Part shown: piece after piece, positions 18,029-27,600 of the stretch
Numbering within the stretch: position 1 is the stretch's first letter
Layout: each line of letters begins with the position of its first letter
NCBI RefSeq assembly: GCF_900497695.1
Contig: NZ_UIDD01000005.1
Coordinates: 62,001-126,000 of the forward strand
DNA from: Pseudomonas wadenswilerensis
GTDB taxonomy: Bacteria; Pseudomonadota; Gammaproteobacteria; Pseudomonadales; Pseudomonadaceae
DNA length: 64,000 nt
Direction: 5' to 3'
Position numbers and translations under genes: made by a program
Notes under the pieces: model-generated
Databases searched by the model: none
Told to the model about the DNA's origin: nothing
The model's input: the letters and a program-made list of their open reading frames with translations, nothing else

Positions 18029-18104
18029 GGGTGATTAGCTCAGCTGGGAGAGCATCTGCCTTACAAGCAGAGGGTCGGCGGTTCGATCCCGTCATCACCC
18101 ACCA
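18029..18104 (+). tRNA. tRNA-Val (anticodon TAC)
   Basis: 76 bases including encoded CCA. Acceptor GGGTGAT pairs with ATCACCC; the anticodon arm TCTGC-CTTACAA-GCAGA places TAC at 34-36; the T arm contains GGTTCGATCC. Intact, with no sign of an inserted element. Confidence 0.97.
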
Positions 18105-18120
18105 CTTCTCAGTGTATCGC

Positions 18121-18197
18121 GCAGCGGTAGTTCAGTCGGTTAGAATACCGGCCTGTCACGCCGGGGGTCGCGGGTTCGAGTCCCGTCCGCTGCGCCA
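18121..18197 (+). tRNA. tRNA-Asp (anticodon GTC)
   Basis: 77 bases including CCA. Acceptor GCAGCGG pairs with CCGCTGC; the anticodon arm CCGGC-CTGTCAC-GCCGG gives GTC; the T arm is GGGTTCGAGTCCC. It lies 16 bases after tRNA-Val and is co-transcribed with it. Confidence 0.97.
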
Positions 18198-18240
18198 TAT
18201 TTAGCTTCCAGGGCCCACTGAACACCCGGAAGCAACAAAG

Positions 18241-18268
18241 AAAGCGACCTTAGGGTCGCTTTTTTTGT
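18241..18268 (+). terminator. Intrinsic terminator of the tRNA operon
   Basis: AAAGCGACC-TTAG-GGTCGCTTT with a T7 run, 44 bases after tRNA-Asp and before hscC. Confidence 0.93.
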
Positions 18269-18355
18269 TTCTGGAATTCGTCCAGAATCCACCAGTACGC
18301 TGGGACGCTACTGTTTTGCTCCGTGCCAGCACCACTTCTGAGCAAGAGAACGAAC

Positions 18356-20047
18356 ATGCAGGATGCAAGCACTTCCCCGGCGCCAATGCTGGGTATCGAC
18401 CTGGGCACCACCAACAGCCTGGTGGCGGTCTGGCAGGATGGCCGGGCACAACTGATCCCCAACGCCCTTGGCGACGTGCTCACGCCTTCGGTGGTCAGCC
18501 TCGACGAAGACGGCAGCATCCTGGTCGGCAAGGCCGCACGCTCACGCCTGACTACCCATCCGCAACGCACCGCCGCCGCCTTCAAGCGCTTCATGGGCAG
18601 CGAAAAAAAGATCACCCTCGGTGACCAGGTATTCAGCCCCGAAGAACTGTCGGCGCTGGTGCTCGGTGCACTCAAGGCCGATGCCGAAGCGTTTCTCGGT
18701 TGCCCGATCAGCGAAGCGGTGATTTCCGTGCCGGCCTATTTCAGCGACGAGCAGCGCAAGCGCACCAGCTTTGCCGCCGAGCTTGCCGGTCTGAAAGTCC
18801 AGCGCCTGATCAACGAACCGACCGCCGCAGCCATGGCCTACGGCCTGCACGAGCAGAAATTCGAACGCACATTGATCTTCGATCTCGGTGGCGGCACCTT
18901 CGACGTGACTGTACTGGAATACGCGCTGCCGCTGATCGAGGTGCATGCCTCGACCGGCGACAACTTCCTCGGCGGCGAAGATTTTACCGGCGCCTTGCTG
19001 CAGGCCTGCCTGCAGCACTGGCAACTCAAGCCGGCGACGCTTGCGCCCCAGGCCCTGGCCAGCCTTGCCGATGCCATCGAGCAGCTCAAGTGCAAGCTGG
19101 GCGAGGGCGAGCAGCACTTGAGCTGGAACGGTGACGGCGTCAGCCGTCACTGGTCGCTCGATGAAGCCCGTGCGCAGAAGATCTGGGCGCCGCTGCTGGC
19201 GCGGATTCGTGCACCGATCGAGCAGGCCCTGCGCGATGCACGCCTGCGCGCCAGCGACCTCGACAGCCTGGTGCTGGTCGGCGGTGCCACGCGCATGCCG
19301 GTAATCCAGCAGATGGTCTCGACCCTGTTCGGCCGCCTGCCTTACCGTCACCTCGACCCGGATACCATCGTTGCCCTCGGTGCCGCCACCCAGGCGGCGT
19401 GCAAGGCGCGCGACTCGGCGATCGAAGAGCTGATCCTCACCGACGTCTGCCCCTATACACTGGGTATCGCCGCGATGGATGGCGAATACCAGACCGAGAT
19501 CTTTGCGCCGATCATCGACCGCAATACCGTGATCCCTACGTCACGGATCAAGCCGTTCTACAGCACTCATATTGAACAGACAGCCATCAGCATCCGCGTC
19601 TATCAAGGCGAGCGGCCCTGGGTCGAAGACAACATCTTTGTCGATTCTTTCAAGATCCCGCTGACCCCGAACGGCAAGATCCAGCGCCTGGACGTGCGCT
19701 TCAGCTATGACATCAACGGCCTGTTGGAAGTCGATGTGACCTTGCCGCAGACTCGCGAGCAGTTCAGTCACGTGATCGATCGCAGCCCCACCGGGCTGGA
19801 TGAAGACGCGCGCCAAGCCAGCCATGAACGCCTTGCCGGGCTGAAGATCCACCCGCGCGATGCCTTGCCCAACCGCACCTTGCTGGCACGCCTGGAGCGG
19901 GCCTGGGCGCAGAGCCTGGGGGCTGAACGCGATGCGATCGGCGACTGGCTCAATGAGTTCAGCGCGATCCTGGCCGGCCAGGAGTCGACCGAGATCGCCG
20001 GCGCTCGCCAGCGCCTCATCGAGGCGCTGGACGACATGCGTTACTGA
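18356..20047 (+). CDS. hscC: Hsp70-family chaperone HscC
   Basis: 563 residues, shorter than DnaK (about 640). The ATPase domain is complete: GIDLGTTNSLVAVW (about 13-26), the phosphate-2 loop IFDLGGGTFDVTV (about 179-191), and the adenosine motif LVLVGGATRMPVI (about 305-317). The substrate-binding beta domain is shorter than in DnaK and the C-terminal lid is reduced. This matches HscC (Hsc62). The ribosome site is weak (AGAG). The 3' end overlaps a leftward J-domain gene by 7 bases; the adjacency recalls the hscC-djl neighbourhood in E. coli, so that J-protein is its likely co-chaperone. Confidence 0.93.
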   Translation: MQDASTSPAPMLGIDLGTTNSLVAVWQDGRAQLIPNALGDVLTPSVVSLDEDGSILVGKAARSRLTTHPQRTAAAFKRFMGSEKKITLGDQVFSPEELSALVLGALKADAEAFLGCPISEAVISVPAYFSDEQRKRTSFAAELAGLKVQRLINEPTAAAMAYGLHEQKFERTLIFDLGGGTFDVTVLEYALPLIEVHASTGDNFLGGEDFTGALLQACLQHWQLKPATLAPQALASLADAIEQLKCKLGEGEQHLSWNGDGVSRHWSLDEARAQKIWAPLLARIRAPIEQALRDARLRASDLDSLVLVGGATRMPVIQQMVSTLFGRLPYRHLDPDTIVALGAATQAACKARDSAIEELILTDVCPYTLGIAAMDGEYQTEIFAPIIDRNTVIPTSRIKPFYSTHIEQTAISIRVYQGERPWVEDNIFVDSFKIPLTPNGKIQRLDVRFSYDINGLLEVDVTLPQTREQFSHVIDRSPTGLDEDARQASHERLAGLKIHPRDALPNRTLLARLERAWAQSLGAERDAIGDWLNEFSAILAGQESTEIAGARQRLIEALDDMRY

Positions 20048-22731
20048 CCGTTGAGCCGTCGCAGGGCGGCTTGCAGGCCACCCTGCAGGTTGTCCTGCGG
20101 CTGATTGACGGGCGGCACGCCGTAGCGGTTGGGCAGCGGTTCGCCCGGCAGGAGCAGCAGCACCAGCGGCAAGAAGTGCAGGAACGGGATCAGCATCACG
20201 AAGATGATCATCATCGGGATGCCCCGGCCAATGTCGTGCAGGCGGCGCAGGGTGGCGCTGCCGAGCAGGCCGACGAACAGCAGGCCGAAGAAGATCTGCT
20301 CGACTGCACTGCTGGCCATCAGGGTCAGGATCGGCCCGAGAAGGATGCTGGCGACTACCTGCACGCCGTAACCCTTGCGGCCCAGGCGGCTACCGATTTT
20401 CCACACGTGCGAGGCCGGTACCGGTTGGCTGCCGGAATTGGCCAGCAGCAGGCGCTCGGACCACGACAACAAGGCAGTCAGGGCTGCGCGAATGCCGGCG
20501 TCCATGCCCGGGTAATCCTTGCCGCGCTGCAATTCCTTGAGCACCTTGGCCCGCGGCACCCCGGCGCTGCCGTAACGCGCCAGGTCCTTGAGGCTGTCGA
20601 GCATGCTGTAGAACAGCGTGCTGTTGATCAGCTCGTCTTCCTCCAGCACCTTGCGCGGCGGGCGCACCGGCTCGCCCTTGATCAGGCCGTTGCGAAACGG
20701 TTCGAACCAGGCATCCGGGCAGGTCAGGGTCGAGATGCGCCGCAGCAGGCTGCCATGCTGTTCGGCGTTCAGGCTCGGGTCGTGATAGAGAATGGCGCAC
20801 AGCACCATCATGCCCAGTACGTCATCATCGAAGGCGTGCGGGTCGTTTTCCAGGCAGGCGTACAGTTTCAGGTTGCTGGGCAGCTTGGCGCTGTCCAGGG
20901 CTTGCTGCACCGTCGACAGGCGCTGGCCGATAAAGCCTTGCAGCGGGTCGTTGTCATCCAGCCAGCCGAGCAGGCCATCGACGTTGCCTTGCTGGCCCTG
21001 CAGGCGTAGCAGCAACTGCTGCAGGCTGGCGAACGGATGGCCGGCCGGGTATGGCAGGCTGGCCAGCAACTGCGCTGGCACCATCGCCAGCCAGCGTTGG
21101 GGCTGGTCAACCAGGGCGAGCATGAACAGGTTCTGCCGGTGCCAGGTCCACAGACCATCGTCGGCAGGCGGGCGCGGCAGTTCGATGCCGGCTTCGGCAA
21201 GGTCCGAAAGCAGCTGCACGCCGAAAGGCGTCGGCATCAGGTTGGCCGGCTTGATCAGCGCGGTCAGCTTGGGCAGGGTGGCGGCCGGGTAGCTGCGCAT
21301 CCGCCGCAGCCAGTCGCGGGCTACCGACAGGCCGCTGCCTTCGCAGAGCACTTCGGGCAGTTGCGGCTGTGGCGAAGGGCTGTTGATGAAGGCGGTCAGG
21401 GCCAGGGCCAGCGGTGACTGCTCGAGCCAGCGCAACTGTTGCTCGGCCTGGTACTTGAAGCCTTCGATGATCAGTTGATCCAGCGGGTCGTCGCCCAGCG
21501 GCTCGGCCATGATCTGCCGCAGCAGGCCGCTGTCACCACGGTGCAGCGCCCAGGCGTGGCGGTACAGGCGCTGCAGCTGGCGATCCGGCTGGTCGTCGAG
21601 CAGCCAGGCCAGCAGCGGCAGTTCGTCTTTGCCGTCCAGGCGCCATTTGACGAAAATCCCGGCGATGCCTTCGTGCTCGTCACGTGCGGCTTCGAACCAG
21701 CGTGTCAGGGTTTCCGGGCGCTGCGACGGGCTGCCCCAGATCTGCGCCAGATCGTTCAAGTCTTGTGGCCATTGGTACACCGGCTCCAGGCGATCAAGGG
21801 CCTGGATCAACAGCGGCAGGCGCTGCGGTTGGTGCTGGGCGCACAGGTTGAGCAGCCAGCGTCCCGCTTCCGGGTGCTGGTGCTCGCACCACAGGCGGGT
21901 CCAGCACTGGCGGGCGAGTTCTTCCTGGCCGGTGTCGCTGGCCTGGCAGGCGAGCAGGTACAGCAGGTCGATATCGTCCGGTGCCTGGCGTTGCTGCTCG
22001 GCGATCATGGCAAAGAAGCTGGTACTGCCGATGCCGGCCTGGCACAGCTTGACCATCAGGCGCTGGATAAAGGCCGGGTCATCCGGGAACGGCAGGCAGG
22101 TGTGCAGGGTGACGAAGCTCTCGAACTCGAACAGCGGCCGGGTGTGGTAGAGGAAATCCAGGTTCCTGGCGAACCACAGGGTTTCTATTTGCGCTTCTAT
22201 CGACCAGTGCTTCATCACGCCGGTGTCAAACGGGTCCGGCTCGCTGATGCGTTCAAGAAATTCATCAGCCTGGCGCGGATCTTCCAGGCGCAGTACCTCG
22301 TTTTCCCAACCCAGGTGCCTGGCCATCAGTTGCACGCAGGCGTGCGACAACGGGCCGGTCTCCATCAGCTTGTACAGCAAGTGCCAGCTGACCTGTTCCT
22401 GGTCATCCAGGGTCAGGCTGGCGAAACCATCGATGAAGGCCTGCCAGGCTGGCGGGTCGAAGCGGCGGGTCGGGTCGCCGAGCAGCTTGGAAAAGTCGCT
22501 CATGGTCTGTTCGATCAGTGCATTGCGCACCAGCACCGGCTCGTCGTGCTCAGGGGCCTCATCCTGCTCGTCGCGGGCCAGGCGCAGGGCGTGCTCGTAA
22601 GCCTCGCGCAGGGCCTGGAAACCCTGCGGGTCGGTTTCCGGGTGGTGCTGCGGCAACAGCGCGCGGTAAGCGCCGCGGATGACATCGGGGTCGTTGGTCG
22701 GCTCGATGCCCAGGCGAATCCAGCAGCTCAT
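20041..22731 (-). CDS. Large J-domain protein with C-terminal membrane segment (DjlB/DjlC-like)
   Basis: 896 residues. The first ~60 form a J domain: WIRLGIEPTNDPDVIRGAYR then HHPETDPQGFQALREAYEHAL. The catalytic HPD tripeptide is HPE here. The long middle (about 80-770) is helical and repeat-like, rich in Leu, Trp and acidic residues. Near the C-terminus (about 780-885) are several hydrophobic helices and a LRRLHDIGRG stretch resembling DUF805 proteins, suggesting membrane anchoring with the J domain in the cytoplasm. The start ATG at 22731 follows AAGGAGG. It overlaps the upstream DUF1266 gene by 4 bases and converges on hscC. Partnership with HscC is inferred from context. Confidence 0.87.
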   Translation of the reverse strand: MSCWIRLGIEPTNDPDVIRGAYRALLPQHHPETDPQGFQALREAYEHALRLARDEQDEAPEHDEPVLVRNALIEQTMSDFSKLLGDPTRRFDPPAWQAFIDGFASLTLDDQEQVSWHLLYKLMETGPLSHACVQLMARHLGWENEVLRLEDPRQADEFLERISEPDPFDTGVMKHWSIEAQIETLWFARNLDFLYHTRPLFEFESFVTLHTCLPFPDDPAFIQRLMVKLCQAGIGSTSFFAMIAEQQRQAPDDIDLLYLLACQASDTGQEELARQCWTRLWCEHQHPEAGRWLLNLCAQHQPQRLPLLIQALDRLEPVYQWPQDLNDLAQIWGSPSQRPETLTRWFEAARDEHEGIAGIFVKWRLDGKDELPLLAWLLDDQPDRQLQRLYRHAWALHRGDSGLLRQIMAEPLGDDPLDQLIIEGFKYQAEQQLRWLEQSPLALALTAFINSPSPQPQLPEVLCEGSGLSVARDWLRRMRSYPAATLPKLTALIKPANLMPTPFGVQLLSDLAEAGIELPRPPADDGLWTWHRQNLFMLALVDQPQRWLAMVPAQLLASLPYPAGHPFASLQQLLLRLQGQQGNVDGLLGWLDDNDPLQGFIGQRLSTVQQALDSAKLPSNLKLYACLENDPHAFDDDVLGMMVLCAILYHDPSLNAEQHGSLLRRISTLTCPDAWFEPFRNGLIKGEPVRPPRKVLEEDELINSTLFYSMLDSLKDLARYGSAGVPRAKVLKELQRGKDYPGMDAGIRAALTALLSWSERLLLANSGSQPVPASHVWKIGSRLGRKGYGVQVVASILLGPILTLMASSAVEQIFFGLLFVGLLGSATLRRLHDIGRGIPMMIIFVMLIPFLHFLPLVLLLLPGEPLPNRYGVPPVNQPQDNLQGGLQAALRRLNGQ

Positions 22732-23423
22732 GACCAGCCTCCTTGCAGGGTGTCGGGGCGTTCCGGCAGGTTCAGCGGCAGCTCCCAGGGGATGCTGGCG
22801 AAAAAGCCCAGGGCGTCCTGGCTCAGGTTCATCATGATGCAGCGGTTCCAGTGTTCGCTGCCCTGGCGCTCCAGGCACTGCGCCAGTTCTTCGTCGCTGG
22901 CGCTGGAGCAGTTCCACAGCGCCTTGCCAAACAGGTAGCCGGCCAGGTAGCGGTCCCAGCTGTTGTAGTAGTGCCGTGCACGCAGGGCCAGGCGGCCTTG
23001 CAGCCAGTGGCTTTCAGCGATGCTGAGGTAGCCCTTGCGCAACCCTGCCCGCAGCAGGTAACCCATGCGCCCCAGGTCCCAGGCGCGCACGCCGCCCTGG
23101 CCGCAGTCGGCCAGGGTGCGCCGGGCGAACTCGTACTGGATGCGCTTGCGCGGTGTCAGCGCTTCAAGCACCTGCGGCCATTCGCTGGGCAGGCAGCGCG
23201 CGGCTTGCCAGTAGGCGTCCTTGAGCTCCAGGGCGTGGCCGGTGTCGGCCATGCTGAGCATGTTCAGCAACTCCTGGCGATTGTTGATGCCCCACCACTT
23301 TTTAAGGTCGGTCTCGTCTTCGTCGTAGGTCTCGAAGTAGGTCGCGGCGGTGTAGCTGGCGCCGTTGAGGGCGGCCATGGGGGCGGAAAGGGCGTACAGC
23401 CAGTGCTGCTCGATTTCTTCCAT
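22728..23423 (-). CDS. DUF1266 (YbeU/YbeR-like) protein
   Basis: 231 residues. Recognised by LKKWWGINNRQELLNMLSMADTGH (about 45-68) and the later AWDLGRMGYLLRAGLRKGYLS and WDRYLAGYLFGKALW, which are typical of DUF1266. In E. coli, DUF1266 genes (ybeU, ybeR) sit beside hscC and djlB/djlC, as here. The start ATG at 23423 has only a moderate ribosome site (CGGAGC). The stop overlaps the J-protein start by 4 bases (ATGA), so the two are translationally coupled. No biochemical role is known; a part in the Hsp70 system is inferred. Confidence 0.85.
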   Translation of the reverse strand: MEEIEQHWLYALSAPMAALNGASYTAATYFETYDEDETDLKKWWGINNRQELLNMLSMADTGHALELKDAYWQAARCLPSEWPQVLEALTPRKRIQYEFARRTLADCGQGGVRAWDLGRMGYLLRAGLRKGYLSIAESHWLQGRLALRARHYYNSWDRYLAGYLFGKALWNCSSASDEELAQCLERQGSEHWNRCIMMNLSQDALGFFASIPWELPLNLPERPDTLQGGWS

Positions 23424-23522
23424 GAAAAAGCTCCGGGGCCGGTAGGGGAATGTGCGGGTGCCGGCCGTAATGGCGCGGATTGTAGAGAGCCGCGCGGTGC
23501 GCGGCAAACCGGATTCGCCGAC

Positions 23523-24311
23523 TTAGGCGCTGGCCAGCATGGCGCGCTCTTCCTCGCGCAGGGTCAGCACCTCAAAGCCCTCGGCGGTGACGGCGATGGT
23601 GTGTTCCCATTGCGCCGACAAGCTGCGGTCGCGGGTGATCACCGTCCAGCCATCCTTGAGGGTGCGCACCCCGCGCCCGCCTTGGTTGATCATCGGTTCG
23701 ATGGTAAACACCATGCCTGGCTTGAGCTGCAGGCCGCTGCCCTTGTGGCCGTAGTGCAGCACCTCGGGCGCCTCGTGCATCTGCCGACCAATGCCATGGC
23801 CGCAGTACTCGCGCACCACGTTGTAGCCAGCCGCTTCGGCATGGCGCTGGATGGCGTAGCCGATATCGCCCAGGGTGGCTCCCGGGCGTACCTGGCGGAT
23901 GCCCTGCCAGAGCGCGGCATAGGTGGTGTCGACCAGGTGCCGGGCGGCGGCATCGATCTGCCCCAGGCAATACATCTTCGACGAGTCGGCAATGTAGCCG
24001 CCTTGCTCAAGGGTGATGTCGACATTGACGATGGAGCCGGCCTTGAGCACCTCGTCGGCATGCGGCACGCCGTGGCACACCACATGGTCGACCGAGGTGT
24101 TCAGCGAATAGGCGAAGCCGTACTGGCCCTTGCTCGCCGGGCGCGCCTTGAGCACATCGACGATAAAGGCCTCGGCCCGGTCGTTGATCTGCAGGGTGCT
24201 GACCCCGGGGGCGATGAAGCTGTCGAGGTGGGCGAACACCTGGCTTAACAATTGCCCGGCATTGCGCATCAGGGCCAGCTGTTCGGCGTTTTTGAGGACC
24301 ACTTGGCTCAT
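23523..24311 (-). CDS. map: Methionine aminopeptidase, type I
   Basis: 262 residues. All metal ligands align with E. coli MAP: Asp 98, Asp 109, His 172, Glu 205, Glu 236, plus substrate His 80 in VVCHGVPH. It removes the initiator Met from new proteins. The housekeeping map usually sits beside rpsB, which is not here, so this is probably a second copy; I infer this from context only. The gene is divergent from nasA with about 300 bases between. The ribosome site upstream of 24311 is weak. Confidence 0.94.
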   Translation of the reverse strand: MSQVVLKNAEQLALMRNAGQLLSQVFAHLDSFIAPGVSTLQINDRAEAFIVDVLKARPASKGQYGFAYSLNTSVDHVVCHGVPHADEVLKAGSIVNVDITLEQGGYIADSSKMYCLGQIDAAARHLVDTTYAALWQGIRQVRPGATLGDIGYAIQRHAEAAGYNVVREYCGHGIGRQMHEAPEVLHYGHKGSGLQLKPGMVFTIEPMINQGGRGVRTLKDGWTVITRDRSLSAQWEHTIAVTAEGFEVLTLREEERAMLASA

Positions 24312-24462
24312 GGGGGAAGGTATTTCGTCTCTCGGAATGTGCGCCAATGATAAAGCCTCGCCGGGTGGCAGTGCCATCCGATGGTGCAAGCGGGCCCATT
24401 GCGGTGCAGGCTGCCCGGCGCCGCCAAGTGCCTGAGCCCCGTAACGCAAGGCTCCGGCCATT

Positions 24463-24479
24463 CTGGCGCGGCCCTTGCT
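24463..24479 (+). promoter_or_regulatory. Sigma54 promoter of nasA
   Basis: CTGGCGCG-GCCC-TTGCT: GG at 24465-24466 and GC at 24477-24478 with exactly 10 bases between, differing from consensus TGGCACG by one base. Transcription would start near 24490, just before the first leader hairpin. NtrC-dependent control is expected for nitrate assimilation. Confidence 0.85.
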
Positions 24480-24494
24480 ACAGCTTGAGTATCC

Positions 24495-24537
24495 GGCAAT
24501 CAACGCAGATTGCCCCGTTCACGACAAAGGCGCCGTG
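24495..24537 (+). promoter_or_regulatory. Two-hexaloop ANTAR-type RNA motif in the nasA leader
   Basis: P1: stem GGCAATC/GATTGCC around hexaloop AACGCA (24495-24514). P2: CACGAC/GCCGTG around AAAGGC (24520-24537), with one A-C mismatch. Both loops have A at position 1 and G at 4, the rule for ANTAR-domain antiterminator targets. P2 shares bases 24527-24534 with the 5' arm of the following terminator, so the two folds exclude each other. NasT (with NasS) is the expected protein. Confidence 0.83.
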
Positions 24538-24583
24538 TTGCCCCGCTTGTTCATTCAAGCCGGGGGCAGCAGGGCGCCTTTTT
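24527..24583 (+). terminator. Conditional terminator in the nasA leader
   Basis: Long hairpin with outer arms AAGGCGCC (24527-24534) and GGCGCCTT (24573-24580) and inner pairing of TTGCCCC with GGGGGCAG and GCTTG with CAAGC, ending in TTTTT. It lies 26 bases before the nasA start and must be bypassed for expression. Confidence 0.88.
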
Positions 24584-24608
24584 GTTTGCGCAATCAGGAG
24601 GTAGGCCG

Positions 24609-27600
24609 ATGAGCAGCACCAGCGTGCGCAGCGTGTGCCCGTATTGTGGCGTCGGTTGTGGCATCGTCATGAGCGTCGAAGGCGGGCGGGTGACCAAGGT
24701 CAGTGGTGACAAGCTGCACCCCAGCAATTTTGGCCGCCTGTGCACCAAGGGTCTGACCGCCCATCAACCGCTGCGTGAGTCCGGGCGCATGGAGCACGCT
24801 TACTTGCGCGACCAGCGTCAGCGCGACCCGGTGCAGAGCGGCATCGATACCGCTATCGAACAGGCAGCACAGCGCCTGCGGGCGATCATTGATGAACATG
24901 GGCCCGACGCCCTGGGGTTCTATGTCTCCGGGCAGATGTCGCTGGAGGCCCAGTACCTGATCAATAAACTGGCCAAGGGTTTTGTCCGCAGCCGGCATAT
25001 CGAGTCCAACTCGCGCCTGTGCATGGCCAGCGCTAGCAGCGGCTACAAGCTGTCGCTGGGCGCCGATGGGCCGCCGGGCAGCTACCAGGATTTTGACCGC
25101 GCCGAGGTGTTCCTGGTGATCGGCGCGAACATGGCCGATTGTCACCCGATCCTGTTTTTGCGCCTGCTCGACCGGCTCAAGGCCGGTGCCCGGCTGATCG
25201 TCGTCGACCCCAGGCACAGCGCTACCGCCGACAAGGCCGACCTGTTCCTGCAGATCAAGCCGGGTACCGACCTGGCGTTGCTCAATGGCCTGCTCTACCT
25301 GTTGCTGGAAAACGGTCAGTGCGACGCCGATTTCATCCAGCGCTACACCGAAGGCTGGGAGGATATGCCGGCCTTTTTACAGGACTACACACCCGAGCGG
25401 GTCGCTGCTATCACCGGGCTGCGCGAAGCCGATATCCGCCAGGCCGCCAACTGGATCGGCCAGGCCCCGGAGTGGATGAGCTGCTGGACCATGGGCCTGA
25501 ACCAGAGCATCCATGGCACCTGGCAGAGCAACGCCCTGTGCAACCTGCACCTGGCCACCGGCGCCATTTGCCGGCCGGGCAGCGGACCGTTCTCGCTGAC
25601 CGGCCAGCCCAATGCCATGGGCGGGCGCGAAATGGGCTACATGGGCCCGGGCCTGCCAGGGCAACGCTCGGCGCTGGTCGCGGCGGATCGCGCCTTCGTC
25701 GAGCAGCTGTGGCAGATCCCCACCGGCAGCCTGCGCAGCGAAGCCGGTGACGGCACGGTGGCGCTGTTCGAAAACCTCGCTGCCGGGCAGATCAAGGCTT
25801 GCTGGATCATCTGCAGCAACCCGGTGGCCAGCGTCGCCAACCGCCAGCAAGTGATCGAAGGTTTGCAGGCGGCGGAACTGGTGATCACCCAGGATGCCTT
25901 CCTCGACACCGAGACTAACCGCTACGCCGATATTCTCCTGCCCGCCGCGCTGTGGGCTGAGGGCGAGGGGGTGATGGTCAATTCCGAGCGCAACCTGACC
26001 CTGATGAACCAGGCCGTCGAGGCGCCGGGCGCGAGCTTGCCCGACTGGCAGATCATTGCCCGTATCGCCTGCGCCATGGGCTATGCCGAGGCGTTCAGCT
26101 ACGCCAATGCTGAAGCGGTGTTCAACGAGTTGCGCCAGGCCTGGAACCCGGCCACGGGCTACGATGTGCGCGGCGTCAGCTATGCCGCTTTGCGTGAGAC
26201 GCCGCAGCAATGGCCGTGTGAACCCGGGCGTGAGAACGATCGCAGCCCGCTGCGTTATCGCAACGACGGTATCAGCCAGGCCCTGTTGCGCGATGCGCAA
26301 GGCGAGGCACCTGCCATTGCCTTCCCCACCCGCACGGGCAAGGCACGCTTTTTTGCCCGGCCGTGCCTGCCCAGCGCCGAGCTGCCGGACGCTGACTTCC
26401 CGCTGGTGCTCAACACCGGCCGGGTCCAGCACCAGTGGCACACCCTGACCAAGACCGGCAAGGTGGCGGCGCTGAACAAGCTTGACCCCGGGCCGTTCGT
26501 GGAAATTCATCCGGACGATGCCGAGCGCCTGGGCATTGCTGAAAAGGACCAGGTGCAGATCCGTTCACGCCGCGGGCAGGCCGTACTGCCGGCACGGATC
26601 ACCACCCGGGTATTGGCGGGAAACTGCTTTGCGCCGTTCCACTGGAACGACGTCTACGGTGAACACCTGGCGATCAATGCGCTGACCAGCGACGCGGTCG
26701 ATCCGCTGTCGCTGCAACCGGCCTTCAAGTATTGCGCGGTGGCCCTGAGCCGGGTCGCTGGCGAACGTATCAACGCCGCCCAGATCGATCATCAGCCCGT
26801 TTCGGTGCAGGACAAACACCTGCTGCTCTGGGCCTCGCAAACCGGCAACGGTCAGGCCCTGGCCGAGCAGTGTGCCGAGCGCCTGCGCAAGGTCGGCTTG
26901 CCGGTGCAGTTGAGCTGTATGGAAGACGTGGCCCTGGAGCAGCTGGACAACCCGGCCAGCCTGCTGCTGATCGCCAGCACCTTTGGCGACGGTGACGCGC
27001 CGGACAGCGGCGCGGCATTCTGGCGTGGCCTGCACGGCGAGCATTCTCAACGCTGCGCCGGCTTGCCTTATGCGGTGCTGGCCCTGGGGGATTCCAGCTA
27101 TGAACAGTTCTGCGGGTTTGGTCGCAAGCTCGATCAGCGCCTGGCAGAACTGGGGGCTGAGCGCTTGCTCGACAGGGTCGATTGCGAGGGCGATTTCAAT
27201 GAACCGGCCGGGCAATGGCTGCAGGCGCTGCTGGGCAAACTGGGCCACGGCCAGCTGCTGCTCGAAGCGCCAGTGGCAGCGCCGGCCGCAACCGGCTTCA
27301 GCAAAACCAGGCCGCTGGCAACGACTCTGGTCGGCAATCGCCTGCTCAACGGCCCCGGCGCGCTCAAGGAAACCCGCCAACTGGTATTCGACCTGGGCGA
27401 CAGCGGTTTCACTTATCAGGCCGGTGACGCCCTGGGCGTGTGGCCGCGCAACTGCCCGGCGCTGGTCGACGAACTGCTGAGCGCCACCCGCTTCGATGGC
27501 AGCCGCTGCGTCAGCCTCAAGGGCCAGGCCGACATGCCGCTGGCCGAGGCGCTGTTGCAACACCTGGAGATCGCCCGGATTACCCCGCAGTTGCTCGAGG

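Noticed and set aside
18029..18197. tRNA pair as a possible integration site for a mobile element
   Set aside because: Both tRNAs are intact, there is no integrase nearby and no repeated tRNA end; the neighbours are core genes.
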